Below, one piece after another: positions 27,271 to 37,494 of a DNA stretch of 64,000 bases; within the stretch, counting starts at the first letter, position 1, and the number at the start of each line of letters is the position of its first letter. The notes beneath the pieces were generated by a model. It was not told the DNA's origin. It saw nothing but the letters and a program-made list of their open reading frames with translations, and did not search any database. A program made the position numbers and the translations under genes. This DNA comes from an uncultured Bacteroidales bacterium (GTDB lineage: Bacteria; Bacteroidota; Bacteroidia; Bacteroidales; UBA932), in contig CALUPD010000001.1 of assembly GCA_944322605.1 (NCBI GenBank), positions 62,001 through 126,000 on the forward strand, read 5' to 3'.

Positions 27271-27387
27271 GCCCCGAGGCCGGAGCATGCGGCCCGGGCT
27301 TCAACCGGCTGATTGCCTTGAATTTGATTTTGCACGACGCGACGTCGGATAATATAATATTTTTAACTACAAATAAACTACTTGATT

Positions 27388-30105
27388 ATGTCTGATAAAA
27401 AAAGAGTCTATTTCTTCGGAGGAAAAGAAGCCGAAGGCGATGGGGCAATGAGGAACCTGCTGGGTGGAAAAGGAGCTAATCTTGCGGAAATGTGTACTTT
27501 GGGGATACCGGTGCCTGCCGGATTCACAATAACGACAGAATGCTGCACGGAGTACTACGATCTTGGATGCAGCTATCCGAAAGAGCTTGAGCAGGAAGTA
27601 ATGGACGCGATGCTCAGGACTGAAAAGATGATGGGCAGGAAATTCGGAGACAAAAACAATCCTCTTCTCGTTTCATGCCGTTCAGGGGCAAGAAGTTCGA
27701 TGCCCGGCATGATGGAGACCGTCCTTAATATCGGGCTATGTTCTGAAACCATACCCGGCCTTATAGAGAGGACAGGCAATCCGCGTTTCGTTTATGACGC
27801 GTACAGGCGGCTGATAATGATGTATTCCGATGTAGTGATGGAAAAGGCCGAAGGGATTGAGCCTGAAGAAGGAATGGGCATCAGGGTGCAGTTGGACAGG
27901 ATGATGCAGGACCTGAAAGACAAAAAAGGCTATTCAAGCGATACTGATTTGACGGAAGGCGATTTGAAGTCTCTCTGCGAGGATTTTAAGAAAAAGGTCC
28001 GCGAGGTGCTCGGCAAGGAGTTCCCGGACGACGCTTATCAGCAGCTGTGGGGCGGCATCGGGGCTGTCTTCAAGTCATGGAACGGAAAGAGGGCAATCGC
28101 TTACAGGCGCATAGAAAATATCCCTGACGATTGGGGCACTGCCGTGAATGTCCAGTCCATGGTATTCGGCAACATGGGCGAAAATTCAGCTACCGGCGTG
28201 GCGTTTTCGAGAAACCCGGCGACAGGGGAAAACAAATTTTACGGCGAATGGCTTATCAATGCGCAGGGCGAAGACGTGGTGGCAGGAATAAGGACTCCCA
28301 ATCCTCTTAACGAAGCTACGAAAAATGACCATAACAGGCATTTGCAATCGCTGGAAACCGCGATGCCTGAAGTATATGCGGAATTGAATGCGATACAGCA
28401 TAATCTGGAACAGCATTTCAAGGACATGCAGGATATCGAATTCACGATACAGGACGGCAAGTTATGGATGTTGCAGTGCCGTGTCGGCAAAAGGACGGGG
28501 CTTGCGGCGTTGAATATGGCGATGGACATGATTGCCGAAGGCCTTATCGATGAAAGGACGGCTGTCCTGAGGGTATCTCCTGCGCAGCTTGACGAATTGT
28601 TGCATCCTATTCTCGATTCGAAAGCCGAGGCAAAAGCAAAAGTCATAGCCAAAGGCCTTCCTGCCGGTCCTGGCGGCGCGGTAGGGAAACTCGTGTTTAC
28701 CGCTGAAGATACGGTGGCTGCGGCCGAACGCGGAGAGAAAGTCATCCTTGTAAGGGAGGAAACCAATCCTGAGGACGTGGAAGGAATGCGCGCCGCATAC
28801 GGCATACTTACCGCGCGCGGCGGAATGACCTCGCATGCCGCCCTTGTTGCGAGAGGATGGGGGAAGTGCTGCATCGTCGGATGCGACGCATTGCATATAA
28901 ACCTACATGAAAGGACATTGTCCGTCGGAGGCAAGGTATACCATGAAGGCGACATATTCAGCCTTAACGGAAGCAAGGGCCTTGTGTACGATGCCGCAAT
29001 AGCCACGGTCGACGCTTCTGAAAACAAGAGGTTCGTCGAATTCATGTCGATTGTGGACAAGTACCGCAGGTTAGGCGTAAGGACCAACGCGGATACCCCT
29101 GAAGATGCTGCGAATGCCTTGAAGTTCGGGGCTGAAGGAATCGGCCTTTTCAGGATAGAGCATATGTTTTACGGAGCTAATTCCGAAGCTCCTCTTTCCA
29201 AGTTGAGGAAGATGATCCTTTCGACGACTGACGCTGAAAGGGAAAACGCCCTCGGCGAACTTGAACCGTATGTCAAGGAGGCTGTCAAGGGAACTATGAA
29301 GGTCATGAACGGCAGGCCTGTGACATTCAGGCTTCTCGATCCTCCTTTGCATGAATTCGTTCCGCAAACTGACGAAAAGAGGGACGAGCTTGCAAAAGAA
29401 CTCGGCGTTACCCGCGATGAAATACGCAAGCGCGGAGACGCACTGCATGAAATCAATCCTATGATGGGGCACAGGGGAGTCCGCCTCGGAGTGACTTACC
29501 CTAAGATAAGCGAAATGCAGTTCAGGGCTATCTTCACGGCTGCTGCTGAATTGATGAAGGAAGGGTTCGACCCTAAGCCTGAGATAATGATTCCGGTGAC
29601 TGTTTCCGTGGCTGAACTTGATAACCAGAAGGAAATATGCGAAAGGGTCAAGGGCGAAGTGGAAAGCAGATGCGGCGTTGCTATCGATTATAAGTACGGG
29701 ACCATGATAGAAATTCCGCGTGCGGCTTTGCTTGCGGACGAAATGGCGAGGACGGCTGATTTCTTCTCTTTCGGAACGAACGACCTTACGCAGATGACGT
29801 TCGGTTTCTCGCGCGACGACATAGGCGCGTTCATGGACGATTACCTTAGCAAGAAGATACTCGATGCCGATCCGTTCCAGACATTGGACCAGAATACCGT
29901 AGGACGCCTTGTGAACCTTGGCCTCCAGCGCGGAAGGACGACCAAGCCCGGCCTGAAAATAGGAATCTGCGGCGAGCATGGCGGCGATCCCGCATCGGTG
30001 GAATTCTGCCATAAGATAGGACTCGATTATGTATCATGTTCTCCGTACAGGGTTCCGATTGCAAGGCTCGCGTCGGCGCAGGCTGCAATCAAATTCGGCA
30101 AGTGA
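27388..30105 (+). CDS. ppdK: Pyruvate, phosphate dikinase
   Basis: ATG 27388 gives MSDKKRVYFFGGKEAEGDG, a normal start; an in-frame TTG lies 6 bp earlier. The 905-residue enzyme has the N-terminal ATP-grasp domain (LLGGKGANLAEM, SCRSGARSSMPGMM, RNPATGENKFYGE), the swivelling phosphohistidine domain with His483 in GGMTSHAALVARGWGK, and the PEP/pyruvate barrel (FRLLDPPLHEF, GTNDLTQMTFGFSRDD, ICGEHGGDP). It interconverts ATP + phosphate + pyruvate with AMP + PPi + PEP, allowing PPi-linked glycolysis or gluconeogenesis, as is common in anaerobic Bacteroidales. It is followed by a strong terminator. Confidence 0.98.
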   Translation: MSDKKRVYFFGGKEAEGDGAMRNLLGGKGANLAEMCTLGIPVPAGFTITTECCTEYYDLGCSYPKELEQEVMDAMLRTEKMMGRKFGDKNNPLLVSCRSGARSSMPGMMETVLNIGLCSETIPGLIERTGNPRFVYDAYRRLIMMYSDVVMEKAEGIEPEEGMGIRVQLDRMMQDLKDKKGYSSDTDLTEGDLKSLCEDFKKKVREVLGKEFPDDAYQQLWGGIGAVFKSWNGKRAIAYRRIENIPDDWGTAVNVQSMVFGNMGENSATGVAFSRNPATGENKFYGEWLINAQGEDVVAGIRTPNPLNEATKNDHNRHLQSLETAMPEVYAELNAIQHNLEQHFKDMQDIEFTIQDGKLWMLQCRVGKRTGLAALNMAMDMIAEGLIDERTAVLRVSPAQLDELLHPILDSKAEAKAKVIAKGLPAGPGGAVGKLVFTAEDTVAAAERGEKVILVREETNPEDVEGMRAAYGILTARGGMTSHAALVARGWGKCCIVGCDALHINLHERTLSVGGKVYHEGDIFSLNGSKGLVYDAAIATVDASENKRFVEFMSIVDKYRRLGVRTNADTPEDAANALKFGAEGIGLFRIEHMFYGANSEAPLSKLRKMILSTTDAERENALGELEPYVKEAVKGTMKVMNGRPVTFRLLDPPLHEFVPQTDEKRDELAKELGVTRDEIRKRGDALHEINPMMGHRGVRLGVTYPKISEMQFRAIFTAAAELMKEGFDPKPEIMIPVTVSVAELDNQKEICERVKGEVESRCGVAIDYKYGTMIEIPRAALLADEMARTADFFSFGTNDLTQMTFGFSRDDIGAFMDDYLSKKILDADPFQTLDQNTVGRLVNLGLQRGRTTKPGLKIGICGEHGGDPASVEFCHKIGLDYVSCSPYRVPIARLASAQAAIKFGK

Positions 30106-30173
30106 ATATGAGAAATGCTTGTCCGCGAATGCTGAGGTATTAGCGGTAGGGCATGCATGTATTGAAAGTATAG

Positions 30174-30212
30174 AAAGCGGTCGCGCACGTAAACTGCGCG
30201 GCCGCTTTTTTT
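30174..30212 (+). terminator. Terminator after ppdK
   Basis: The stem AAAGCGG-TCGCGCA / TGCGCG-GCCGCTTT (30174-30187 with 30195-30208, one bulge) is followed by T7. It lies 68 bp after the ppdK stop. Confidence 0.88.
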
Positions 30213-30302
30213 ATGCAAGGACGGGTTGCATGTACGGAAGCGGTTTGCGGATAAGCATGAATTTAAAATGCGACCGATGTTGCATTATATTCCCATATGG
30301 CT

Positions 30303-30310
30303 TATCTTTG
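30303..30310 (+). promoter_or_regulatory. Bacteroidetes -7 element for the RND efflux operon
   Basis: TATCTTTG, an exact TAnnTTTG, lies 22 bp before ATG 30333. Transcription from it would begin inside the longest open frame, which supports the later start codon. Confidence 0.6.
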
Positions 30311-30332
30311 AATGATTTTATGGATTTCAGAT

Positions 30333-31721
30333 ATGGTTTTGCCTAAGGTGAAGATAGTAAAGGCATGGATATGCCTTTTTTTGGCCATGGCGGTATCGGG
30401 CCATGCATTCGGCAATGTCCGGGCCGGCAGCGCGATGGATGCCGACAGCATCGATGTCGATTTGGACAAGGCTTTGGAAATAGCATTGAGCGAAAGCCCT
30501 TCGATAGTCATTGCCGACAAGCAGATAGAAATAAAGAAATATTACAGCAAGGAGCAGATAGCGGCCCTTATACCTAATCTAAGCGCATCGGCAAGCTATT
30601 CCCGCAGCCTGAAAAAACAGATGATTTCAATAGGAGGCATGGAACCTATCCAAATGGGGACGGACAATACATATAATGCCGGCTTCAACCTGTCGGTTCC
30701 TGTCATAGCCCCGGCTCTCTGGAATACGGTCCGGCTTTCGAAACTGGATATCGAGCTTGCCGTGGAAACCGCGAGGTCTTCGAGGCTCGACATGGCCAAC
30801 CAGGTTAGGAAGGCCTTTTACCAGCTATTGCTTGCAAGGGAGTCGTATCAGGTCCTGGTCATGAGCTACGAGAACATGAAGGACAATCTTAAGAACGTGC
30901 TGGACAAATTCGAGCAGGGCACGGTGTCCGAATACGACAAGATAAGGACCGAGGTGCAGTTGCAGAATATAAAACCGCAGATACTATCGGCCAAAAACAA
31001 TGTATGCCTTGCCGATTTGCAGCTGAAGATACTGATAGGGGTGGATGTTTCCGAACCTGTGAAATTCGTCGGGGACATAAGGCAATACGAACAGCTTCTT
31101 GACGACAAGGCGATGGCCGCGCTGGCTTTGGAAATATATTCCGATACGACGGCTTTGCTTGACAATAATACGCAGCTGCGGCAAATCCGCATACAGGAAG
31201 AGCAGCTCGCCCGCACGGCTTCCGTATTGAAATCGCAGTATTCGCCGACTCTCGCCCTTTCTGCGAATTACGGTTGGATGACCATGAACAACGATTTCAA
31301 GATCGGTTCGTACATGTGGTATCCCAATTCCGCAGTCGGGCTTACGCTTTCGGTCCCTATTTTCCAGGGAACGAAGGTCATGAACCAGGTGCGTCAGAAC
31401 AGGCTGCAAAGGGAAAACCTCGTCATACAGCGCGAGGACCTCGTGCGGCAGACGAAGATTGCCGTGCAGACGGCTATCAACAATATGAATACTGCGGTAG
31501 AAGAGATTTCTTATAGCAGGGAAAATATAAAGCAGGCGGAAAAGGCTTTTGAAATAAGCGAAGAAAGATATGCCATAGGGGCAGGCACATTGCTGGAGGT
31601 AAACGACGCCGATCTGGCCCTTACGCAGTCGAGGCTTTCATATTCCCAATCCATATACAACTATCTTGTGGCATATGCCGATTTGCAGAAAGTGCTCGGC
31701 ATCGAATACCATGCGGAGTGA
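30333..31721 (+). CDS. TolC-family outer-membrane efflux protein
   Basis: Start at MVLPKVKIVKAWICLF, giving a clean signal peptide (AMAVSGHAFG); an earlier in-frame ATG is only 1 bp from the -7 element. The product is about 462 residues with two OEP repeats of long coiled-coil helices and short beta strands: LDKALEIALSESPSIVIADK, VRKAFYQLLLARESYQVL, and in the second half LSVPIFQGTKVMNQVRQ and EERYAIGAGTLLEVNDADLAL. It forms the trimeric outer-membrane exit duct of a tripartite pump. It is the first gene of the operon with adaptor, RND pump and PG0541-like protein. Confidence 0.93.
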   Translation: MVLPKVKIVKAWICLFLAMAVSGHAFGNVRAGSAMDADSIDVDLDKALEIALSESPSIVIADKQIEIKKYYSKEQIAALIPNLSASASYSRSLKKQMISIGGMEPIQMGTDNTYNAGFNLSVPVIAPALWNTVRLSKLDIELAVETARSSRLDMANQVRKAFYQLLLARESYQVLVMSYENMKDNLKNVLDKFEQGTVSEYDKIRTEVQLQNIKPQILSAKNNVCLADLQLKILIGVDVSEPVKFVGDIRQYEQLLDDKAMAALALEIYSDTTALLDNNTQLRQIRIQEEQLARTASVLKSQYSPTLALSANYGWMTMNNDFKIGSYMWYPNSAVGLTLSVPIFQGTKVMNQVRQNRLQRENLVIQREDLVRQTKIAVQTAINNMNTAVEEISYSRENIKQAEKAFEISEERYAIGAGTLLEVNDADLALTQSRLSYSQSIYNYLVAYADLQKVLGIEYHAE

Positions 31722-31747
31722 TTATAAAGAAGTTTAAAATTCAAAAT

Positions 31748-32779
31748 ATGAAAAATAAGATAATTCCTGTTGCGGCAGGCATGTTTTTTATAGCGTTTGC
31801 CGCTTCATGTTCTTCGAATTCAGGGAAAGGGTCGTCGACCGGCTTGGACGATCTGAAACCGGTAGTGGAAATCCAGTCCGTGTCCGTGGAGGATGTCGCG
31901 CAGACAGGCGAGTTCCCTGCTACAGTCGAGGCTAATGTCACAAACAATATATCCCCGTCTACTTCGTTGCGCATAGAAAAAATATTCGTGGAGGTAGGCG
32001 ACCATGTGGAGAAAGGGCAGCTTCTTGTCCAGATGGAGGAAGACAATCTCGCGCAGCAGTCCACGCAGTTGGAGAATCTGAAGGCGGAATATGAAAGGGC
32101 AGAGGCCCTGTATGAAAAGGGAGGCGCTTCCAGGTCGGAATACGACGCGAGGAAAACTTCTTATGAAGTGGCAAGGACGGCTTACGACAACCTGGCGAAA
32201 AACACGAGGCTCCTGGCTCCTATTTCAGGCATAGTCACTGCAAGGAATTACGACGGCGGAGACATGTATAGCGGGCAGGCGGTCCTTACCATTCAGGAAA
32301 TAACGCCGGTCAAGCTTTACATAAATGTGTCGGAATCGCTTTATACGCATGTCAGAAAGGGAATGCCTGCGGACATACGGCTCGACGTGTACGGGGACAA
32401 GGTTTTCAAAGGCGTCGTGACGATAGTCTACCCTACCATAGACCCGTCTACAAGGACTTTCACGGTAGAAATAAAGATAAGCAACGAAGACGAGCTTGTA
32501 AGGCCGGGCATGTTCGCGAAAGTAACAATGGATTTCGGGGACAGGAGGAATGTAGTGGTCCCTGACAGGGCTGTCGTGAAGCAGACCGGCTCAGGGCAAA
32601 GGTTCGTTTATGTTTACGAGGACGGCAAAGTATATTATAGGGAAGTGGAACTCGGCCGCAGGATGGGCGACAAATACGAAGTCATTTCCGGCGTAAACGA
32701 TGCAGACAAGGTTGTGGTGACAGGCCAGTCGAAATTGTACGACGGCGCTGAAGCCGTATTGTCCGACACTAAAAACTGA
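31748..32779 (+). CDS. RND efflux periplasmic adaptor (membrane-fusion lipoprotein)
   Basis: Start at MKNKIIPVAAGMFF, a lipoprotein signal ending AASCSS; a GTG 30 bp upstream overlaps the tolC-like stop but would add a non-signal tail. The product has 343 residues: barrel-sandwich (lipoyl) halves with IFVEVGDHVEKGQLLVQME and LLAPISGIVTARNYDGGDM around a short coiled-coil hairpin, then beta-barrel and membrane-proximal domains (DPSTRTFTVEIKI, VVVPDRAVVKQ). It bridges the inner-membrane RND pump to the TolC-like duct. The pump gene follows 5 bp later. Confidence 0.93.
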   Translation: MKNKIIPVAAGMFFIAFAASCSSNSGKGSSTGLDDLKPVVEIQSVSVEDVAQTGEFPATVEANVTNNISPSTSLRIEKIFVEVGDHVEKGQLLVQMEEDNLAQQSTQLENLKAEYERAEALYEKGGASRSEYDARKTSYEVARTAYDNLAKNTRLLAPISGIVTARNYDGGDMYSGQAVLTIQEITPVKLYINVSESLYTHVRKGMPADIRLDVYGDKVFKGVVTIVYPTIDPSTRTFTVEIKISNEDELVRPGMFAKVTMDFGDRRNVVVPDRAVVKQTGSGQRFVYVYEDGKVYYREVELGRRMGDKYEVISGVNDADKVVVTGQSKLYDGAEAVLSDTKN

Positions 32780-32784
32780 ATGCC

Positions 32785-35700
32785 ATGAGCCTGTATTCAA
32801 GCGCGGTAAAAAAGCCAATAACCACGGTCTTGGTCTATGTGGCCATAGCGATACTCGGCCTGTTCTCCCTTACGAGGCTTCCGATAGACCTCTATCCCGA
32901 CATCGAGCAGAATGCCATAATGGTAATCACTTCGTATCCGGGCGCGAGCGCGGCCGATATAGAAACCAATGTATCGAGGCCTCTTGAGAATGTGCTGAAC
33001 AGCGTAAGCGACCTGAAACATATCACTTCCGAATCAAAGGAAAACATTTCGATCATATCCCTGGAATTCGAATACGGGATAGACATAGAAGTGGCGACAA
33101 ACGATGTCCGCGACAAATTGGACATGGTTACCACCATGCTCCCTGACGAAGTGGAAAATCCTATGATTTTCAAGTTCGGCATGGACGATATTCCGATACT
33201 TATATTGTCCGTAACGGCTGACCAAAGCTTCCAGGCCTTGTACAAGATCTTGGACGACAAGGTCGTCAATCCGATAAACCGCATAAGCGGGGTGGGCTCG
33301 GTTTCCATATCCGGCGTGCCTGAGCGCGAGATACAGGTTTACTGCGATCCTTACAAGCTCGAAGCGTATAATATGTCCATAGAAACGATAGCGGCGATAA
33401 TAGGGCAGGAAAACAGGAATACGCCTGCCGGTGTCATGGACATAGGCTCCAATACCTATTCTTTAAGGGTTCAAGGGGAATTTACCGAGGCCAGGCAGAT
33501 GGAGGACATAGTGATAGGAAGCGTGGACGGGAAGAACATATACCTGAGGGACGTGGCAAGGGTAGAGGACAGGACTGAGGAAAGGGCGCAGGAAACATAT
33601 AACAACGGGATAGTCGGAGGCATGATCGTCGTCCAGAAGCAGTCGGGAGGCAATTCGGTGGCCATTTCGAATGAGGTGATAGAGAAGCTCCCGGAAATAC
33701 AGAAGGATCTTCCGTCCGATGTCAAGATAGGGATAATCGCCAATACTTCCGATAATATTGTAAACACTATCGATTCTTTGGAGGAAACGATAGCGGTTAC
33801 TTTCGTGCTGGTCATTCTCGTCGTCCTGTTTTTCCTCGGAAGATGGAGGGCCACGTTCATAATCGCGCTTACCATACCGGTTTCCTTAGTGGGAGCGTTC
33901 ATTTATTTGCTGGCTTCGGGCAATTCGTTGAATATCATCTCTCTCAGCTCTCTTTCCATAGCCATAGGGATGGTGGTGGACGATGCCATAGTGGTGTTGG
34001 AAAACGTGACTACGCATATCGAGCGCGGAAGCCGTCCCAAGCAGGCGGCGGTCTTCGCTACGAACGAAGTCGCTATTTCGGTAATAGCCTCCACCCTTAC
34101 AATGCTGGCTGTTTTCCTGCCGCTTACCATGATAACCGGCATGGCCGGAGTAATGTTCAAGCAGCTCGGATGGATGGTCAGCATAATAATGATAGTGTCT
34201 ACCGCGTGCGCGTTGAGCCTTACGCCGATGCTGTGTTCAAGGATGCTCAGGCAGAATCCAAAAAGGGGAAAGATACAGTCTGCCGTATTCAGGCCGATCG
34301 AGAAGTTCCTCGATGCCCTTGACAGGGGATACGGAACCATGCTGGATTGGTGCGCCCGTCACAGATGGGCTGTCGTAGGCCTTGCGGTGCTTGTCTTTTC
34401 AGGGAGCATGGCCCTTTCGCCGTTGGTGAAAACGGAATTTTTCCCTACCAATGATAACGCCCGCGTGTCCATAGACATAAAAATGCCTATCGGGACGAGG
34501 ATGGAACTTGCGAAGGAACTTGCTTCGAGGATAAATGACAGGTTCGTCGAGGATTATCCTGAAATCATAGAAATAAGCTATACGGTAGGCCAGGCTGACG
34601 CGGATAATACCTACGCCTCTCTAAGCGACAACGGCTCCCATATCATAAAGTTCAACATAAGGCTTACAAGCGTGGAAGAGCGCGAGAGGGGACTTACGTA
34701 CATATGCGACCTCATGAGGTATGATCTGGCGAATTATCCTGAAATAGTCACTTACCAGGTGATGGCCGGAGGCGGCATGGGCGGCATGGGCGGACAGTCG
34801 AGCGTGGATGTGGAAATTTACGGATACGATTTCGCCCAGACGGACGCGGTGGCGGCCTCGCTGAGAGAAAGGCTTTCCGGCCTGGAGTCGTGCAGCGAAG
34901 TCAATATAAGCAGGGATGAATATATTCCTGAATACCATGTCGAATTCGACAGGGAAAAGCTTGCGATGAACGGGTTGAACCTCGGCACGGCTTCGACTTA
35001 TCTCCGTAACCGCATAAACGGAGCGACGGCTTCGTATTACAGGGAAGAAGGGGAGGAGTATGACATAAAGGTAAGGTACGCACCGCAGTTCAGGACTTCG
35101 ATAGAGGATATAGAAAACATAGTCATTTATAACAGTCTCGGACAGGGCATAAAGCTCAGGGAGCTGGGCGAGGTCGTCGAAAGGATGACTCCTCCTACCA
35201 TAGAAAGAAAGGACAGGGAGCGCGTGATCACAGTTTCTGCTGTCGTTGCGCAAGGTTACGCCCTTTCGGATTTGGTGGCTGCGAGCAGCGATATCCTTGA
35301 AGGCATGGATATGCCGTCCGGAATTTCTTATGAAATAGGCGGCTCTTACGAGGACCAGCAGGATACTTTCGGGGATCTCATAATCCTGATGGCTCTGATA
35401 ATAGTCCTTGTGTTCATCGTCATGGCGGCACAGTTCGAGTCGCTCATGGACCCGTTCGTGATAATGTTCTCCATACCGTTTGCATTTACCGGGGTCGTCC
35501 TCGGGCTTGTGATAACCGGTACTCCTCTCGGAGTAATGGCGATGATAGGCCTTATAATGCTCATGGGCATAGTGGTGAAGAACGGCATAGTCCTTATAGA
35601 CTATACAAGGCTTTGCCGCGAGAGGGGAATGGGCATAATCAGGGCTGTCACTACTGCCGGAAGGTCGCGTCTGCGCCCTGTGCTTATGACTACGCTTACT

Positions 35701-35910
35701 ACCGTCCTCGGGATGGTGCCTATGGCGGCAGGCACGGGAGAAGGCTCGGAAATGTGGCGGTCTATGGGCATGACCGTTGCCTGGGGCCTTTCCGTTTCCA
35801 CGTTGATCACCCTTGTCATAGTGCCTGTGGTGTATTCGATTTTCGAAGGCGGCAAGATAAGAAGGAAAAGGAGGCGGAGCCTCAAAAGAATAGCGGCGGC
35901 AGCCGAATGA
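32785..35910 (+). CDS. RND-family (HAE1/AcrB-type) efflux pump permease
   Basis: At 1041 residues it has the full AcrB-type length and two repeats of six TM helices with large periplasmic loops. The N-terminus is KPITTVLVYVAIAILGLFSLTRLPIDLYPD. The proton relay is present: Asp399/Asp400 in GMVVDDAIVV and Lys932 in GIVVKNGIVLIDY. A Gly/Met-rich loop (MAGGGMGGMGGQ) lies in the second porter region. The C-terminal tail is very basic (GGKIRRKRRRSLKR). It exports drugs or other small molecules using the proton gradient. The substrate is not predictable. Confidence 0.96.
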   Translation: MSLYSSAVKKPITTVLVYVAIAILGLFSLTRLPIDLYPDIEQNAIMVITSYPGASAADIETNVSRPLENVLNSVSDLKHITSESKENISIISLEFEYGIDIEVATNDVRDKLDMVTTMLPDEVENPMIFKFGMDDIPILILSVTADQSFQALYKILDDKVVNPINRISGVGSVSISGVPEREIQVYCDPYKLEAYNMSIETIAAIIGQENRNTPAGVMDIGSNTYSLRVQGEFTEARQMEDIVIGSVDGKNIYLRDVARVEDRTEERAQETYNNGIVGGMIVVQKQSGGNSVAISNEVIEKLPEIQKDLPSDVKIGIIANTSDNIVNTIDSLEETIAVTFVLVILVVLFFLGRWRATFIIALTIPVSLVGAFIYLLASGNSLNIISLSSLSIAIGMVVDDAIVVLENVTTHIERGSRPKQAAVFATNEVAISVIASTLTMLAVFLPLTMITGMAGVMFKQLGWMVSIIMIVSTACALSLTPMLCSRMLRQNPKRGKIQSAVFRPIEKFLDALDRGYGTMLDWCARHRWAVVGLAVLVFSGSMALSPLVKTEFFPTNDNARVSIDIKMPIGTRMELAKELASRINDRFVEDYPEIIEISYTVGQADADNTYASLSDNGSHIIKFNIRLTSVEERERGLTYICDLMRYDLANYPEIVTYQVMAGGGMGGMGGQSSVDVEIYGYDFAQTDAVAASLRERLSGLESCSEVNISRDEYIPEYHVEFDREKLAMNGLNLGTASTYLRNRINGATASYYREEGEEYDIKVRYAPQFRTSIEDIENIVIYNSLGQGIKLRELGEVVERMTPPTIERKDRERVITVSAVVAQGYALSDLVAASSDILEGMDMPSGISYEIGGSYEDQQDTFGDLIILMALIIVLVFIVMAAQFESLMDPFVIMFSIPFAFTGVVLGLVITGTPLGVMAMIGLIMLMGIVVKNGIVLIDYTRLCRERGMGIIRAVTTAGRSRLRPVLMTTLTTVLGMVPMAAGTGEGSEMWRSMGMTVAWGLSVSTLITLVIVPVVYSIFEGGKIRRKRRRSLKRIAAAAE

Positions 35911-35939
35911 CATGTTTAACGAATTGATATTGACGGAAT

Positions 35940-36233
35940 ATGAAAGCTGTGCTTATAACATGCAACCAGGCTTATTATGAAGAGGTGGTTGCGATTATGG
36001 ACGGGTTGGCAATCAGGGGCTATACGTATTGGGATCAGGTGCGCGGAAGGGGGTCGAAGAGCGGCGAGCCCCGATTCGGCAGCCATGCCTGGCCCGAAAT
36101 GAATATCGCTATAATATCCGTGGTAGATGACGGGAGCGTGGACGGATTCCTGGACGAGTTGAAGAAACTCGACAGCCAAAGGGAAGCATTGGGCCTAAGG
36201 GCTTTCGTCCTTCCGGTGGAAAAGGCTGTCTGA
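35940..36233 (+). CDS. PG0541-family transporter-associated protein
   Basis: The 97-residue soluble product starts MKAVLITCNQAYYEEVVAIM. It contains the motif GYTYWDQVRGRGSKSGEPRF, then HAWPEMNIAIISVVDD, as in PG0541-type proteins that are encoded next to RND pumps in Bacteroidales. Size and the beta-alpha-beta pattern resemble the PII/ferredoxin-like fold, suggesting a small regulatory subunit for the pump. Ligand and mechanism are unknown. It lies 29 bp after the pump gene in the same direction. Confidence 0.85.
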   Translation: MKAVLITCNQAYYEEVVAIMDGLAIRGYTYWDQVRGRGSKSGEPRFGSHAWPEMNIAIISVVDDGSVDGFLDELKKLDSQREALGLRAFVLPVEKAV

Positions 36234-36324
36234 CCGTGCCATTATGCCGGTTCAGCTTATCTGTTGGATTGGAGGGCATGTTCTGGCGGGGCTGCAATGC
36301 GCGGTGCTTTGAAGAGGAGCAAGG

Positions 36325-37494
36325 TCATTCGTCTTGCAGATTGCGGTTTTTGCTGTAGTTGCGCCATTTTTCCATCAGCTTCGCCATGTCGTCGGGAAGC
36401 TCGCTTTCGATGAAAATCCGTTCGCCGCTGCGAGGATGGGTGAATCCCAATGTCTTGGCATGCAGGGCGTGTCTTGGCATTATTTGGAAGCAATTGTCTA
36501 TGAATTGCTTGTATTTGGAATACAGCGTGCCTTTCAGGATCCTGTCGCCTCCGTACCTGTCGTCATTGAAAAGCGGATGCCCTATGTGGTTCATGTGTAC
36601 CCTGATCTGGTGGGTGCGGCCTGTTTCAAGCTTGCACTCCACTACGGTGACATAGCCCATCCGTTCGATTACCCGGTAATGCGTTACGGCATGCTTTCCG
36701 CATTCGCCCTCAGGGAATACCTTGAACCTCAGCCTGTCGTTTGGGTCTCTTCCTATATTGCCTGTAATCGTTCCCTCGTCTTCCGCGAGGTTTCCCCATA
36801 CTACCGCGATGTATTTGCGGTCTATGGTATGGTCGAAAAATTGCTTTGCGAGATTCAGCTGCGCCTCAAGGTTCTTGGCGACTACTATCAATCCGGAAGT
36901 GTTCTTGTCGATGCGGTGAACCAATATTCCCATGCGCTCATCCTGCGCGTCCGGCCCTTGGCTTATGCCGAGATGGTATGCAAGGGCATTAAGGAGAGTG
37001 CCTGAAAAATGCCCGTGCCCGGGATGGACTACAAGCCCTGCCGGCTTGTTTATGACGAGCAGGTCGTCGTCCTCATAGGCTATTTCCAAAGGAATGTTTT
37101 CCGGCCTGACTTCGAATCCGCGCCTTTGGTAAGGAAGCACCAATGTGATTATGTCGAAAGGCTTTACCTTGTAGTTGCCTTTTACGGTTTTGCCGTTGAC
37201 CCGTACATATCCGGCTTCCAATGCAAGCTGCACCCTGTGCCTGGACGTGTTTTCCATATGCGAGGCCAAGTATTTGTCGACTCTCAGCAATGCCTGCCCC
37301 TTTGCGGCTTCAAAGCGGTAATGCTCGAATTCCTGGGCTCCTGAATCCTCTTCGTCGCCGTCTTCATCTTCATCTTCGGAAACAGGTGCGCATGTTTCAT
37401 TTACCGTGCCGCTTTCCATGTCAGGGCATGGGAGTCCTTCTGCCGTATGATTGCCGGCGATGTCAAGCCCGTATTCGGAATCCGTCATGTTCAT
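36325..37494 (-). CDS. rluD: RluA/RluD-family 23S rRNA pseudouridine synthase
   Basis: The 389-residue product begins with a non-conserved acidic N-terminus (residues 1-55, EDEDEDGDEEDSG). An S4 RNA-binding domain (~65-125, LRVDKYLASHMENTSRHRVQ) and the catalytic domain follow, with Asp196 in VHRIDKNTSGLIVVAK, LETGRTHQIRVHM and HALHAKTLGFTHP. It isomerises uridines, probably in helix 69 of 23S rRNA. It overlaps the upstream PASTA gene by 4 bp. The acidic extension is unusual in length; initiation further downstream is possible. Confidence 0.9.
   Translation of the reverse strand: MNMTDSEYGLDIAGNHTAEGLPCPDMESGTVNETCAPVSEDEDEDGDEEDSGAQEFEHYRFEAAKGQALLRVDKYLASHMENTSRHRVQLALEAGYVRVNGKTVKGNYKVKPFDIITLVLPYQRRGFEVRPENIPLEIAYEDDDLLVINKPAGLVVHPGHGHFSGTLLNALAYHLGISQGPDAQDERMGILVHRIDKNTSGLIVVAKNLEAQLNLAKQFFDHTIDRKYIAVVWGNLAEDEGTITGNIGRDPNDRLRFKVFPEGECGKHAVTHYRVIERMGYVTVVECKLETGRTHQIRVHMNHIGHPLFNDDRYGGDRILKGTLYSKYKQFIDNCFQIMPRHALHAKTLGFTHPRSGERIFIESELPDDMAKLMEKWRNYSKNRNLQDE

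Noticed and set aside
34621..35913. 430-codon - strand open frame opposite the RND pump
   Set aside because: Antisense to a complete RND pump with all proton-relay residues; no protein-like features.
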